DNA of 24,707 nucleotides from CAYWTX01 sp964461295 (GCA_964461295.1 CAYWTX010000575.1:1-24707), one strand, 5' to 3'; shown: positions 15,513 through 24,331, numbered from the stretch's first letter. Notes: a model not told the origin generated them from the sequence alone. A program made the numbers and translations.

Positions 15513-15552
15513 CCGTTCGAGGTTCGACGCGTTGCCCGCGCGGAAACAAAGT

Positions 15553-15714
15553 GACCACGAACCGCACGAAGGGCAGAGGGGTCCACGGATTGCACAGATT
15601 GCACAGATCCAGAACATCCGAGAAGAGAACGTTCGTTTCCTCTGCATCTGTGACATCTGTGGAATCTGCGGACTCCGGACCCCTCTACCTGCCTCTTCCT
15701 TCGTGCGATTCGTC
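15553..15714. repeat. Long imperfect inverted repeat
   Basis: The left arm (15553-15608, containing CGCACGAAGG, GCAGAGGGGTCC and tandem TTGCACAGA) is an imperfect inverted copy of the right arm (15646-15714, containing ATCTGTGACATCTGTGGAAT, GGACCCCTCT and CCTTCGTGCG). An inner pair GAGAAGAGAACG/CGTTCGTTTCCTCT closes the structure. It has no coding character. Confidence 0.65.
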
Positions 15715-15767
15715 TTCCTTCGTACTACTATCCGCAACTTTCTTCGTCTCCCGCGCTGATTCTTCAG

Positions 15768-15841
15768 TCGCAGAGGGCGCAAAGGACGCAGAGAAGGGCT
15801 TCAGAAGAAGAAGGGCTCCGCGATCTCGGCGTTCTCTGCGA
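15768..15841. repeat. CGCAGAG-type inverted repeat
   Basis: Degenerate direct copies of CGCAGAG (TCGCAGAGGGCGC, then ACGCAGAGAAGGG, 15768-15797) are mirrored by CGGCGTTCTCTGCGA (15827-15841). It resembles the CGCAGAG-rich intergenic repeats I know from Planctomycete and other large environmental genomes. Confidence 0.5.
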
Positions 15842-15935
15842 TTAGCTCTTCGGTTGCGGGCAAGGCCCGCGCTGTGCAATTCGTGTTCTCTCTTTCACCC
15901 GCGCGGGGGCGGAATCCCCCCGCCGCGCCGGAGGC

Positions 15936-17882
15936 TCACAAACTCAACAGATACGCCACCAGGTCATCGATCTGCTGGCTGCTCAGGTGCGACGTGCGGC
16001 CGTGGCGGTCGCCTTCGTTGAACTTCACCAGAACGTCGCGCAGCGTCGGCGCCGTGCCGTTGTGCAGGTACGGCCCCGTGCGCCACAACTCCATCAGCGT
16101 CGGCGTGTCGAACTTCTTCCCGCTCTCGTAGACATCCTCGACCCCCACGTCGTACCCGCGGCAGTCGGTGTACAGCGGCGCGGGATGGCAGCTCGCGCAG
16201 CCGGTCCGGTCGCTCTCGAAGATCGCACGCCCGCGGTTCGCCTCGGCCGTCAGGCCGCCGTCGGCGGCGCGGTACGGGCTGGCGGCGGGCGCCAGCGACC
16301 GCACGTACGCCTCCACGTCGGCAAGCTGCGACGCATTCGCGTCCGCGTACAGGATGTGCTCGAACCCCGCCTTCACCGCGCCCGGCAGGTCCGCCCGCAC
16401 CCGCAACGACATCATCGGCGGCGTGCGGTCGGCCAGCAACAGCGACCGCGTGTTCTTGGGGTTGCCCATGCCGTCGTTGAGCAGGTCCCAGTTGAGGCCG
16501 TCGGCCCGCCCGGCGGGATGGCACGTCGAGCAGCTCAGCCAGCCCTGGTAGGCCAGGCGCCCGTCATGGAAGACCCGCTCGCCTCGCCGCTGGGGCGTCG
16601 CCGGCGGCTGGCGACCCAGGCGCAGCGTTGCCAGCGTATGCACCCACTGGCCGTCCAGCAGCAGCACGTCGCCGCTGAAGTAGCCCCCGACGGCCATGCG
16701 CGCCCCCGACGCCGGCGCGCTGGCGTCGGGGCTGATCGCCAGGCCGCGCGGACCCTCCACCCCCAGGCCGTGCCGCTTGAGCAGGTTCATCGATTCCAGC
16801 GCGCCGAAGTCGTTGGCGAGCAGCAGCCGCTGGTCGGCGTCCATCCCCGCAATCTGCCAGATCACCGTCCGCTGGACGTCCTCCGGCCGCCCCTTGCCCT
16901 CAAGCAGTTTCAGCAGCGTCTCCCAGTCGAGTTCGGCCAGTTCGCCCGCCCCGGCCAGGGTCACCCACAGCCGCCGCCCGTCGCGGCTGAGAGCAACCGT
17001 CCAGGGGTCGGCCGCCCCCCGCCGCGAGGTGTCCAGCAGCAGGGCGGTGTGCAGCCGGCGGGCCCTCAGGTCGATCACGCTGACCATGTTCCGGTTGACC
17101 CACCCGTCGTCCAGGTGCGTTGTCGCCTGCTGCGACTGCCCGCGAACGTGCGCGACGAACGCCCACCGCCCGTCGGCGGCGACCGCTACGCTTCGCACGT
17201 TGGTCGAGTCGCTGGGCAGTTCGACGTCGGACGCCCGGGCGGCGGTCGCCAGATCGATCACGCTGACGACCGCGCCTCGCTCCAGCACCGTCGCGTCGCC
17301 GGTGGGCGCGAAGCAGCCGACGACCGCGATGTCATCGCCATCGTGTACGGCCAGGGCCCGCGTGCTGCCCGGCAGGACGATCCGCCGCTTCACCGCCCCC
17401 GAGGCCAGGTCCACGACGCCCAGGCTCTCCTGGCCGTCCTCGCCCACCAGCAGCAGCCGGCGCTTGTGCGCGACGGCCAGGCACGATGGATACCGCCCCA
17501 CCCTCAGGCGTCGCACGACGCGCCCGGTCGCGGCGTCCACCTCGGCCACGCTGCCGGCGCCGCTCTCGGCCACGTACGCCGACCGCCCATCGGCCGACCA
17601 CGCCATCGCGGCCGGATCGCCGCGCAGGACTACCTCGCGCACCACGCGCCGCGCCGCCGGGTCGATCATCACCAGCCGCCAGGCCGTGCGATCGCACACG
17701 GCCAGCAACCGTCCGTCCGGCGAGAACGCCATGGCCTCCGGCGAGCGGAAGGGCAGCGCGCCCGCGGGGTTCTGTGCGGCGCCGCCCGCGCCATCGCCGC
17801 CGCGAGGCGCGCAGGAAATGCCGCCCGCAACCCAGGCCGCGGCCGCAACGGCTGCAAGCAGCATCGCCGCTGTCTTCGGCAT
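15936..17882 (-). CDS. Beta-propeller/diheme cytochrome c fusion (MauG/CCP-like C-terminus)
   Basis: This 648-residue exported electron-transfer protein has an N-terminal signal sequence (MPKTAAMLLAAVAAAAWVAGGISC, with a poor lipobox, so periplasmic or lipoprotein). A seven-bladed YVTN/NHL-like propeller spans about 45-420 with repeated phrases such as AFSPDGRLLAVCD, AWSADGRSAYVAE, AVAADGRWAFVAH and ALSRDGRRLWVTL. Two covalent haem sites follow, CSTCH (451-455) and CASCH (562-566), with the family ending FDTPTLMELWRTGPYLHNGTAPTLRDVL and a final helix. This resembles the di-haem peroxidase/MauG group, but the substrate is unknown. I start at ATG 17882 because the signal sequence begins there; the frame upstream is non-homologous. 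It is the last gene of the co-directional block, 119 bp after the EMC3-like gene. Confidence 0.85.
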   Translation of the reverse strand: MPKTAAMLLAAVAAAAWVAGGISCAPRGGDGAGGAAQNPAGALPFRSPEAMAFSPDGRLLAVCDRTAWRLVMIDPAARRVVREVVLRGDPAAMAWSADGRSAYVAESGAGSVAEVDAATGRVVRRLRVGRYPSCLAVAHKRRLLLVGEDGQESLGVVDLASGAVKRRIVLPGSTRALAVHDGDDIAVVGCFAPTGDATVLERGAVVSVIDLATAARASDVELPSDSTNVRSVAVAADGRWAFVAHVRGQSQQATTHLDDGWVNRNMVSVIDLRARRLHTALLLDTSRRGAADPWTVALSRDGRRLWVTLAGAGELAELDWETLLKLLEGKGRPEDVQRTVIWQIAGMDADQRLLLANDFGALESMNLLKRHGLGVEGPRGLAISPDASAPASGARMAVGGYFSGDVLLLDGQWVHTLATLRLGRQPPATPQRRGERVFHDGRLAYQGWLSCSTCHPAGRADGLNWDLLNDGMGNPKNTRSLLLADRTPPMMSLRVRADLPGAVKAGFEHILYADANASQLADVEAYVRSLAPAASPYRAADGGLTAEANRGRAIFESDRTGCASCHPAPLYTDCRGYDVGVEDVYESGKKFDTPTLMELWRTGPYLHNGTAPTLRDVLVKFNEGDRHGRTSHLSSQQIDDLVAYLLSL

Positions 17883-18001
17883 ACCCAGAGTGTAACACCC
17901 GCCGCGCCCCGGCGGCCCGCCCGGCGGGTTCCCGGCAGCGGAAGGCAACGGACGAGTCGGGCAACCCCGGGTGGGCAACCTTCGATGCGAATGGAGCCCG
18001 T

Positions 18002-18814
18002 CTATGCCACTCTGAGCAGGCGCTTGATGACCATCGCCCCCGGGATCACCAGGATCAGGTAGCCCACCAGCCAGGCGGGGAAAGCGTCGCCGAAGCCCGG
18101 CACGATCCCCAGCGGACGGGCCTCGCGCAGGCATACCTCCGCGCCCAGCCGCCCGGCGTCGTCGGAGACGATCCGCGGCGAATACGTCTTCTGCCCGACG
18201 AGAATCTCGCCGCGGTCGAACGTCTCGTCCCGCCATCGGAAGACCAGCTTGTGCGGGCGCCGGCTCGCGGCGCCGCTCACCTTCCACCGCGCCACCGCGG
18301 TGGGCTGGTCGGCGACCTTCTCCTCCCGCGCCAGCCGCACCCATCCCTCGGCCTTCAGACCGTCCTGCGGCAGGAGCGTCACGGTCTCGCCGACGGCGGA
18401 GACGGGGCCGTAGAACACGACCTCGACCGGCTCGGAATCACGCGGCGGGAAGTAGCCCATGCGGTTGTAGCACCACGTGGCGAGGATCGCGATCGGCAGG
18501 ACCGCCAGCAACAGCGGCTTACCCTCCTGGGCGAACGCCTTCATCGCCACCATGGCCGTCGTCTGCCGGTAGCGAAGCCGGGCCTCCTTATCCTTGGCCC
18601 GCTTCGCCTCGCGCTTCAGCTCTTTCAGGCGGACCTTGTCGGCGTCCACGCGCCGCAGCAGGTCCTGGTTGGTCGTGTACTTCCGCACCAGGGCCAGCAG
18701 CAGCCCCGTGCATGCGGCCACGGCCAGCAGCGTCGCGTGCCACGACAGGCCCAGCAACCAGCCCAGCAGGCCATCGAAGATCGCGTTGCACAACTTGTCC
18801 CACAGTTCCAGCAT
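18002..18814 (-). CDS. EMC3/TMCO1-like (DUF106, Oxa1 superfamily) membrane protein
   Basis: This 270-residue three-helix membrane protein has the plan of the archaeal/eukaryotic EMC3-TMCO1-DUF106 insertases. An N-terminal helix (about 17-43, ending LVRKYTTNQDLLRR) is followed by a basic cytoplasmic coiled coil (48-95, rich in K/E/R: VRLKELKREAKRAKDKEARL, then TTAMVAMKAFAQ). Helix 2 follows (100-120, PLLLAVLPIAILATWCYNRMG) and then a C-terminal helix (247-267, PAWLVGYLILVIPGAMVIKRLL). The unusual part is a domain of about 125 residues between helices 2 and 3, predicted extracytoplasmic and beta-rich, where archaeal members have a short loop. Assignment rests on topology and the coiled-coil and helix-2 pattern, so a dissimilar coiled-coil membrane protein is possible. 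It lies 61 bp after the dikinase and before the cytochrome. Confidence 0.55.
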   Translation of the reverse strand: MLELWDKLCNAIFDGLLGWLLGLSWHATLLAVAACTGLLLALVRKYTTNQDLLRRVDADKVRLKELKREAKRAKDKEARLRYRQTTAMVAMKAFAQEGKPLLLAVLPIAILATWCYNRMGYFPPRDSEPVEVVFYGPVSAVGETVTLLPQDGLKAEGWVRLAREEKVADQPTAVARWKVSGAASRRPHKLVFRWRDETFDRGEILVGQKTYSPRIVSDDAGRLGAEVCLREARPLGIVPGFGDAFPAWLVGYLILVIPGAMVIKRLLRVA

Positions 18815-18875
18815 TCCGTTTCCAGTCCGCCCGCCCTTCGGGCGGGCGCCACAGGTCCTATAGGGCGTATATGAC

Positions 18876-21641
18876 CTATTCCGGCGAGGCGCCCGCTTCG
18901 CCGGTTATCACCGTCACCACGCCCTTGTTTCCATCCACGCGGATGTGCGCGCCGTTGGCGATCAGCTTCGTCGCGTTGGGCACGACCACGGCCGGGATGC
19001 CGAAGTCGCGCGCGACGATCGCCCCGTGCGACAGCACGCCGCCGCGTTCCACCACCAGGGCCCGCGCCGAGGCGAACAGCGGCGTCCAGCCCGGGTCCGT
19101 TGACGGGCACACCAGCACGAAGTCGCTCGCCAGCTCGCCGGCGTCCTGGGGGTCGTAGACGATCGCCGCCGTGCCCGTCGCCAGGCCCGACGCCACGGCC
19201 GAGCCGACCAGTTCCGACGCGGCCTCCAGCTTCAGCGCCAGCCCCAGGCCTTGCAGGTCCTCGCTGTCGAGGACGTTGGCGGGTTCCAGCCGCTGGAAGG
19301 CCTGCCAGCGAATGTGCCGCCGCTTGAGCTGGTCGGCGAACGCCTCCGGCCCGCGCGAGCAGCACTCCAGTTCCATGGCCTGTAGGAAGTACAGCCGCTT
19401 GCCCAGGTTCCATCGCCGCGACAGCTCCTGGCTGGCCTGGCGGATCAGTTCGTAGCCCATCATCAGGTAATGCTTGCCGGACTCGCGGTAGGGCAGCAGT
19501 TGCTGCGCGTCGGCCATGTCCGCCTCGATCTGCTCGCGGAGGCAGCTTCCGCCCCATTGCCGCAGCACGTCGGGAAGTTCGCGCTGCGCCTTCTGGCGTT
19601 CGGCGAGCTTGCGCCCGTGCACCTCGCCGGTGCCGCGCCCGCCGCGAAGCCGCCCGACCATCTGCTGGCAGTAGCGGCTGTCCTCGCGCCAGCGAGGCTC
19701 GGCCAGTTCCATCTCACCCACGCAGCGATGCCCGTATTTCTCGATGAACTCCGCCATGGAAGCCTCGCCGTCGGCGACGGCCTGGAGCATGGCGTTCTGC
19801 TGTAGCGTGGTGTCGCCCTCCAGCGCGCCGGTGAGGCTGCGGGCCAGTTCCGCGCCGTTCTGTTCGCCCATGAGCTGTTTGAGCAGCCGCTCCAGCCCGC
19901 CCAGGGCCAGCCCGCCGAAGAACCCCGGCACCAGCGAATCGGGTCCGAACTCGTCCAGCACGCGGCGGCGGCGAGCGTGGAATTCCTCCGCGACCTGCGC
20001 GTCGCTGAGCGGCGAGAGGTCCTGCTGGCGTTTCTCACGCACGTACTCCAGGTACGGCGGGAGCACGTCCTGCTCGAAGTGGCGGCGCGCCTCGCGCCGC
20101 ACGGCCTTGAGCCGCCGCGACGCCCGCATCATCGCCACGACCGTGCCGGGCAGCCTGGCCAGGAACCGCCCGTCGGCCCGCTGCGGGTCGAACTTCGTCG
20201 GCGGGCCTTCCATCAGTTCCGTCGCGCCGCGCGACGCCAGCAGCGCCTCCAGGTCGTACGTCAGCGGCATGGCGTCCCAGAACAGTTCCGCCTGCCGGTC
20301 CGGGTCGGCGTAGATCCGCCCGCAGATCAGCTCGAGGAAGCCGTCGCGGCACGCCCGCTGCGATGGCCGGTAGCCCAGCCGCCGGTACATCCGCCCGAAT
20401 CCGCCGTCGCCGCTCATGAAGCTGCGGACGACGTCCCACGTCAACGGGGTGGGGAAGCGAAGCGTCTCGCCCAGGTTGTGGGCCACCCACAGCGTGTGCC
20501 GGTCGCCCGCCAGCGACCGCAGGCGGAAGATCTCCTCCTCGCGAGCGATGTCGATGTCCTCGGCGATCTCCAGCCCGCGGATTCGCCGCGACTGTAGCAG
20601 CGAGAACTGCCCATCGGCCCAGCCGAACTCGATGTCCACCGGATGGTCGAAGTGCCTCTCGATCTTCAGCGCCAGTTCGGCCAGTTCGCGAACCTGCTCG
20701 CCCGACAAGCTCGGCGAGTCGGGGTCGAACGCCCGCCCGCCCTCCAGCGCATGCACCGCGCAGTGCTTGTGGCCGATCTCGGATGAAAGGACCGCCAGGT
20801 CGTCGCGACGGATGAGGAACCGGTCGGGCGTCACGTCGCCGCTGACGACCGACTCGCCCAGGCCGTACGCCGCCTCGACGATCATCCGGTTGGCGATCAG
20901 GTCGTTGGGGTCCTGCGTGAACACGATCCCCGACACCTGCGAAGGGAACATCATCTGGACGTTGACGGCCGTGCCGGGCAGCCCGCGGATGTCGTTGTGT
21001 TTGCGGTACTCGATGGCCCGCTCGCTGTTCCACGACTCGAACACGGCGTTGATGCACTCGCGGAGGGCATCCCACGGCGTGACGGGGAATCGCCGGCCGG
21101 TGAGGCGGGCGTAGATGCCCAGGTGCTCCTCGGCAAGCGGGCGGTCGGCGGGGGCGGTCTTGTCGCGGCCCCTGCGGGCATCGGCGAAGGCGTCGGCGCC
21201 CAGGCCGCCCACCACCTTCGCGAACATCTCGATGAACTGGATGTACAGTTCCCAGAACGCCGGCGCGTCGCCCACGTCGCCGGCCAGGCCCGGATGCAGC
21301 CCGCAGTTCAGGATCGTGTCCATCATGCCGGGCATCGACACGGCCGCTCCGCTCCGCACGCTCACCAGCAGCGGCCGCGAACCCTCGCCGAACGTGCGCC
21401 CGGTCTCCTGTTCGAGCCGGACCAGGTTCTTGCGAACTTCGCGCTCGAGCCCCTCCGGCCAGTTTCGTCCGGCGTCGAAGTATTCCCGGCAGCAGTCGGC
21501 CGCGATGGTGAAGCCCGGGCGGACGCGCAGGCCGGCAAGCGTCATGTCCTTCAAGCTGGCGCCCTTGCCGCCCAGCAGCATCTTAGGATCGCCGCAGCCG
21601 TCCGGCAGCGGGTCGGAGAAGTAAAGCACCCGCGGGGTCAT
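18876..21641 (-). CDS. RPH-like ATP dikinase (PPDK_N plus C-terminal phosphohistidine domain)
   Basis: This 921-residue enzyme is built like rifampicin phosphotransferase. It has an N-terminal PPDK/PEP-synthase ATP-grasp domain (about 1-355: GGKGASLKDMTLAGLRVRPGF, VSVRSGAAVSMPGMMDTILN, VSGIVFTQDPNDL, GLGESVVSGDVTPDRF, LLQSRRIRG). A variable middle domain follows (about 380-800, with FPTPLTWDVVRSF). The swivelling domain is at the extreme C-terminus (TDPGWTPLFASARALVVERGGVLSHGAIVARDFGIPAVV); H872 is the phosphorylated His. The PEP/pyruvate TIM barrel of PpsA and PPDK is absent, so it should transfer ATP beta-phosphate to some other acceptor. ATG at 21641 has GGGAG 7 nt upstream and overlaps the preceding stop as ATGA. 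The acceptor is not knowable from sequence; it need not be an antibiotic. Confidence 0.8.
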   Translation of the reverse strand: MTPRVLYFSDPLPDGCGDPKMLLGGKGASLKDMTLAGLRVRPGFTIAADCCREYFDAGRNWPEGLEREVRKNLVRLEQETGRTFGEGSRPLLVSVRSGAAVSMPGMMDTILNCGLHPGLAGDVGDAPAFWELYIQFIEMFAKVVGGLGADAFADARRGRDKTAPADRPLAEEHLGIYARLTGRRFPVTPWDALRECINAVFESWNSERAIEYRKHNDIRGLPGTAVNVQMMFPSQVSGIVFTQDPNDLIANRMIVEAAYGLGESVVSGDVTPDRFLIRRDDLAVLSSEIGHKHCAVHALEGGRAFDPDSPSLSGEQVRELAELALKIERHFDHPVDIEFGWADGQFSLLQSRRIRGLEIAEDIDIAREEEIFRLRSLAGDRHTLWVAHNLGETLRFPTPLTWDVVRSFMSGDGGFGRMYRRLGYRPSQRACRDGFLELICGRIYADPDRQAELFWDAMPLTYDLEALLASRGATELMEGPPTKFDPQRADGRFLARLPGTVVAMMRASRRLKAVRREARRHFEQDVLPPYLEYVREKRQQDLSPLSDAQVAEEFHARRRRVLDEFGPDSLVPGFFGGLALGGLERLLKQLMGEQNGAELARSLTGALEGDTTLQQNAMLQAVADGEASMAEFIEKYGHRCVGEMELAEPRWREDSRYCQQMVGRLRGGRGTGEVHGRKLAERQKAQRELPDVLRQWGGSCLREQIEADMADAQQLLPYRESGKHYLMMGYELIRQASQELSRRWNLGKRLYFLQAMELECCSRGPEAFADQLKRRHIRWQAFQRLEPANVLDSEDLQGLGLALKLEAASELVGSAVASGLATGTAAIVYDPQDAGELASDFVLVCPSTDPGWTPLFASARALVVERGGVLSHGAIVARDFGIPAVVVPNATKLIANGAHIRVDGNKGVVTVITGEAGASPE

Positions 21642-24331
21642 TTGGGTTCTCCCAGCCGCACCAGGCCCCAGCCGGTGCGTCCCATGTACACGGCCGGGCC
21701 GCTCAACACCATGGGCGTGGAGCACTCTCCGAGCCACTTGTCGTCGTTGCCGAACCAGACTTTGGGTAGCTGGCGGCGCGGATCCGTATCCGTCACGACG
21801 GACATCATCCTGCCGTCGGAGGCTTCGTAGATGACGGCGTTCCCGCCGACGAGGGGCGCCGCGCCGCGCTTGGCGCCCGGGACGGGCGGCACGGCCAGCG
21901 TGCCGTCGTCTCGCTTCAGGACGATCAACTCCCCGCCGACGTTGGTGAACACGAAGTGCGAGGCGGTGACAACGAAATCGCCGCTCACGCCGCCGCCCTG
22001 CATCTTCCACTGTTCCGCGGGCAAGGGCGACCCGTCCACCAGGCTCCGCGCCTCAAGCCCCGCGCTGGTGCCGACGTAAACGGTTGTGCGGTGAACGTAG
22101 GGACCGCCGACCGGCGCTCCTGCCAGGCCGACGCGCCACAATCCGCCGCCCGTTGCACGGTCCATCGCCGCGAGGACCCCGGCGCCCCCGGTCCCCGGGC
22201 TTCCCGACGGAGAAACGCTTACCAGGACCATGTTGTCTGTTGCCGCCGGTCCGCCCGCGAGCGTTCCCCCAATAGCGACGCTCCACGCGGGCTCGTTGTT
22301 CAGCAACACGCTGGAAAGCCTGCCGTCCCCATCCTGCACAAGCACTTCCTTCGCCGTCGCCGTGAACATTCCCGATGCGCCGCTCTCCACCGCTCGCCGC
22401 CAGCGAACCTTCCCGTCGGCGGCGGCGGCCATGCAAAGGCTGCGGCCGGCGTCGCCCGCCTTGCCGGTCACGAACAGCACGGCGTCGCCCACCACGGCCG
22501 GCGAAACGTGCACGCCCAGCGGGTCGGCAATCGCCCACGCGGGCTTCGGCGTCTCCTCGCTCGAGGTCGGCAGGCAGGCCAGCCCGGCCGACTTGCCCGA
22601 CGCCATCGGCACCAGCAGGTTGCCGCCGCTCAGCGCCGGCGGGGCCGCGACCACCGCCTCCTTCTTCGTGCCGTCCTGATCGGATGGGTACTGCCAGTGC
22701 AACTCGCCCGCCCGCGGCGGCGGCGAACCGAAGAAGTTCCCGCCCTTGTCCGGCCCGCCCAACCGCGTCGGCCACACGAACGTCTTGCCCTTCCTGGCCG
22801 TCCCCGCTTCGCCGCCCTTGCCGGCCAGGCACACCAGCCCGTCGTTCTGCGTGCCGACGTACAGCCGCCCGCCCGCCAGCGCCGGCGACGAAATGCACTC
22901 CGGGCCAGTCCCCACGCGGTACTCCCACGTCGGCACCAGTTCGCGGCGCGTCAGGCCGTACACCATCCCCACCGACGTGATCACGTAGACGTGCTCGGCC
23001 CCGACGGCCGGCGAGGCCTTGATCGGCGAGTGGGCGCACCACTTGCCGATGGGCGCGCCGCTTCGCCGATCCACGCAGTGCACGTATCCGTCAACGGCGG
23101 CGAAGTACGCCTCGTCGCCCGCCACGGCCACCGAGCCCAGCACCGTGTCGCCCACCACGCACTTCCAATCCGGCGCCACGGATGCGTTGCCGTCGGCGTT
23201 CAGCTTGGCCAGATCAAACCGCCACACCTCGCCGGCCGGCGGATTCCCGCTGGCGACGAAGTCGCCGTTGCCCATGCCCACGTAGAGCTTGCCGTCGGCG
23301 ATCGTCGGCGGGCTGAACACCGGGTACGGCATGGGCAACCGGCGCAGCTCGCTCCCGGTGGCCGCGTCGATCACGCACAGCGCCTTGCCGCCGTTGCCCA
23401 GGCCCGCATAGACGCGCCCGCCATGCACGATCAGCGCGGTTTCGGCGTCGGGGTAGTTCTTTCCCTCCAGGTGCCAGCGGAGTTGGCCGGTCTTGAGGGC
23501 CAGGCAGTAGTAGCCGTCGTCCCCCGCGCCGACGAACACCCGGTCCTCCTGGACCTCGACGCCGTTGGGATCGCGGAACTTCACCGGCGCGATCACCGGC
23601 GAGCACTCCACGTGGCTGTTGCTCTTGCAGTGCCACAGCATCCGCCCGTCCTTGAGCGACAGGCACACGACGCGGGCCTGCTCGGCGTAGTGCAGGCCCT
23701 CGCCGCAGACCAGGTAGTCGCCCTTGATGACGGGCGAGGCGAACGTCGCCCGGTAGTTCCTCGCGCCGGTGGGGAAGGTCGGCTCGGCCGCCCAGGCGAC
23801 GGCGCCGGTGTTGGCGTCGAGGCAGTAGATCTTCCCCTCGCCGTCCTTGCGGTCGAAGGCGGTGAGCTTCGCCGACGCGACGAACACGCGGTTGCCAACC
23901 ACCGCAGGCGAGGAGTAAAACCACTCGCTGCCGGCCCCACGCGACCAGGCTACGCCCCCGCCGACGGGACCGTAGGCGCCTTCGGCCGCGCCGCACCGCG
24001 CCGGCCCGCCGCGGAACACCGGCCAGTCCTCGTCGGCGCCCCGGGCCGCGACGGTCACCACCTGCTGCCGCGCCGGCCAGTACTTCACCGTGGCGAAGAC
24101 CCCGCCGACGACGACCAGCACGAAGCCCAGCGCATACAACTTCAGCCGCCAGATCACCTTGACCAGGCCCAGCAGGAAGCCGGGGTTGAAGATGGCGACG
24201 AACGCCCCGGCGATGGCCGCACCGATGGCGACCAGCAGCCCGGGCAGGATCGCAAAGAGGGCCTGGAGCGGGCCGATGAGAACCGGCACCACGCCCAGCA
24301 CGTTGTCTCCCATTGTCGCACTACACGTCAT
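21638..24331 (-). CDS. Membrane-anchored PQQ-type beta-propeller protein
   Basis: This large protein (897 aa from ATG 24331) has three predicted N-terminal membrane helices (PVLIGPLQALFAILPGLLVAI, AGAFVAIFNPGFLLGLVKVIW and LYALGFVLVVVGGVFATV). A long extracytoplasmic region follows, made of PQQ/quinoprotein-like propeller blades. Blade phrases recur throughout: SSPAVVGNRVFVAS, KIYCLDANTGAVAW, SPPTIADGKLYVGMGNG, SSPALAGGRLYVGTQNDGLVCL, HVSPAVVGDAVLFVTG. The number of blades suggests two propellers. Quinoprotein dehydrogenase cofactor residues were not identified, so it is more likely a binding scaffold than an enzyme. The frame can be extended to a TTG at 24391, or cut to ATG 24313; ribosome sites are weak for all. 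It is the first gene of the block and is coupled to the dikinase by a 4-bp ATGA overlap. Confidence 0.8.
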   Translation of the reverse strand: MTCSATMGDNVLGVVPVLIGPLQALFAILPGLLVAIGAAIAGAFVAIFNPGFLLGLVKVIWRLKLYALGFVLVVVGGVFATVKYWPARQQVVTVAARGADEDWPVFRGGPARCGAAEGAYGPVGGGVAWSRGAGSEWFYSSPAVVGNRVFVASAKLTAFDRKDGEGKIYCLDANTGAVAWAAEPTFPTGARNYRATFASPVIKGDYLVCGEGLHYAEQARVVCLSLKDGRMLWHCKSNSHVECSPVIAPVKFRDPNGVEVQEDRVFVGAGDDGYYCLALKTGQLRWHLEGKNYPDAETALIVHGGRVYAGLGNGGKALCVIDAATGSELRRLPMPYPVFSPPTIADGKLYVGMGNGDFVASGNPPAGEVWRFDLAKLNADGNASVAPDWKCVVGDTVLGSVAVAGDEAYFAAVDGYVHCVDRRSGAPIGKWCAHSPIKASPAVGAEHVYVITSVGMVYGLTRRELVPTWEYRVGTGPECISSPALAGGRLYVGTQNDGLVCLAGKGGEAGTARKGKTFVWPTRLGGPDKGGNFFGSPPPRAGELHWQYPSDQDGTKKEAVVAAPPALSGGNLLVPMASGKSAGLACLPTSSEETPKPAWAIADPLGVHVSPAVVGDAVLFVTGKAGDAGRSLCMAAAADGKVRWRRAVESGASGMFTATAKEVLVQDGDGRLSSVLLNNEPAWSVAIGGTLAGGPAATDNMVLVSVSPSGSPGTGGAGVLAAMDRATGGGLWRVGLAGAPVGGPYVHRTTVYVGTSAGLEARSLVDGSPLPAEQWKMQGGGVSGDFVVTASHFVFTNVGGELIVLKRDDGTLAVPPVPGAKRGAAPLVGGNAVIYEASDGRMMSVVTDTDPRRQLPKVWFGNDDKWLGECSTPMVLSGPAVYMGRTGWGLVRLGEPK

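Larger units (their letters stand above)
15513..15935. other. Convergent intergenic region made of repeats
   Basis: No gene is seen between the lpxA stop and the cytochrome stop. Most of the stretch is occupied by the two inverted-repeat blocks at 15553-15714 and 15768-15841, listed separately. The rest is unremarkable. Confidence 0.7.

Noticed and set aside
14445..15782. 445-codon minus-strand frame over lpxA
   Set aside because: It is antisense to a clear LpxA and runs through repeats; Asp/His/Val-rich shadow composition.
17883..18344. Extended start for the cytochrome fusion (18344)
   Set aside because: The extension overlaps the EMC3-like gene out of frame and precedes a good signal sequence at 17882.
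18876..21641. Annotation as PEP synthase or pyruvate phosphate dikinase
   Set aside because: The C-terminal PEP/pyruvate barrel is absent and the phosphohistidine domain is terminal, as in RPH.
21642..22010. Extended start for the dikinase (22010)
   Set aside because: The extension overlaps the propeller gene; the ATGA overlap and GGGAG site support 21641.
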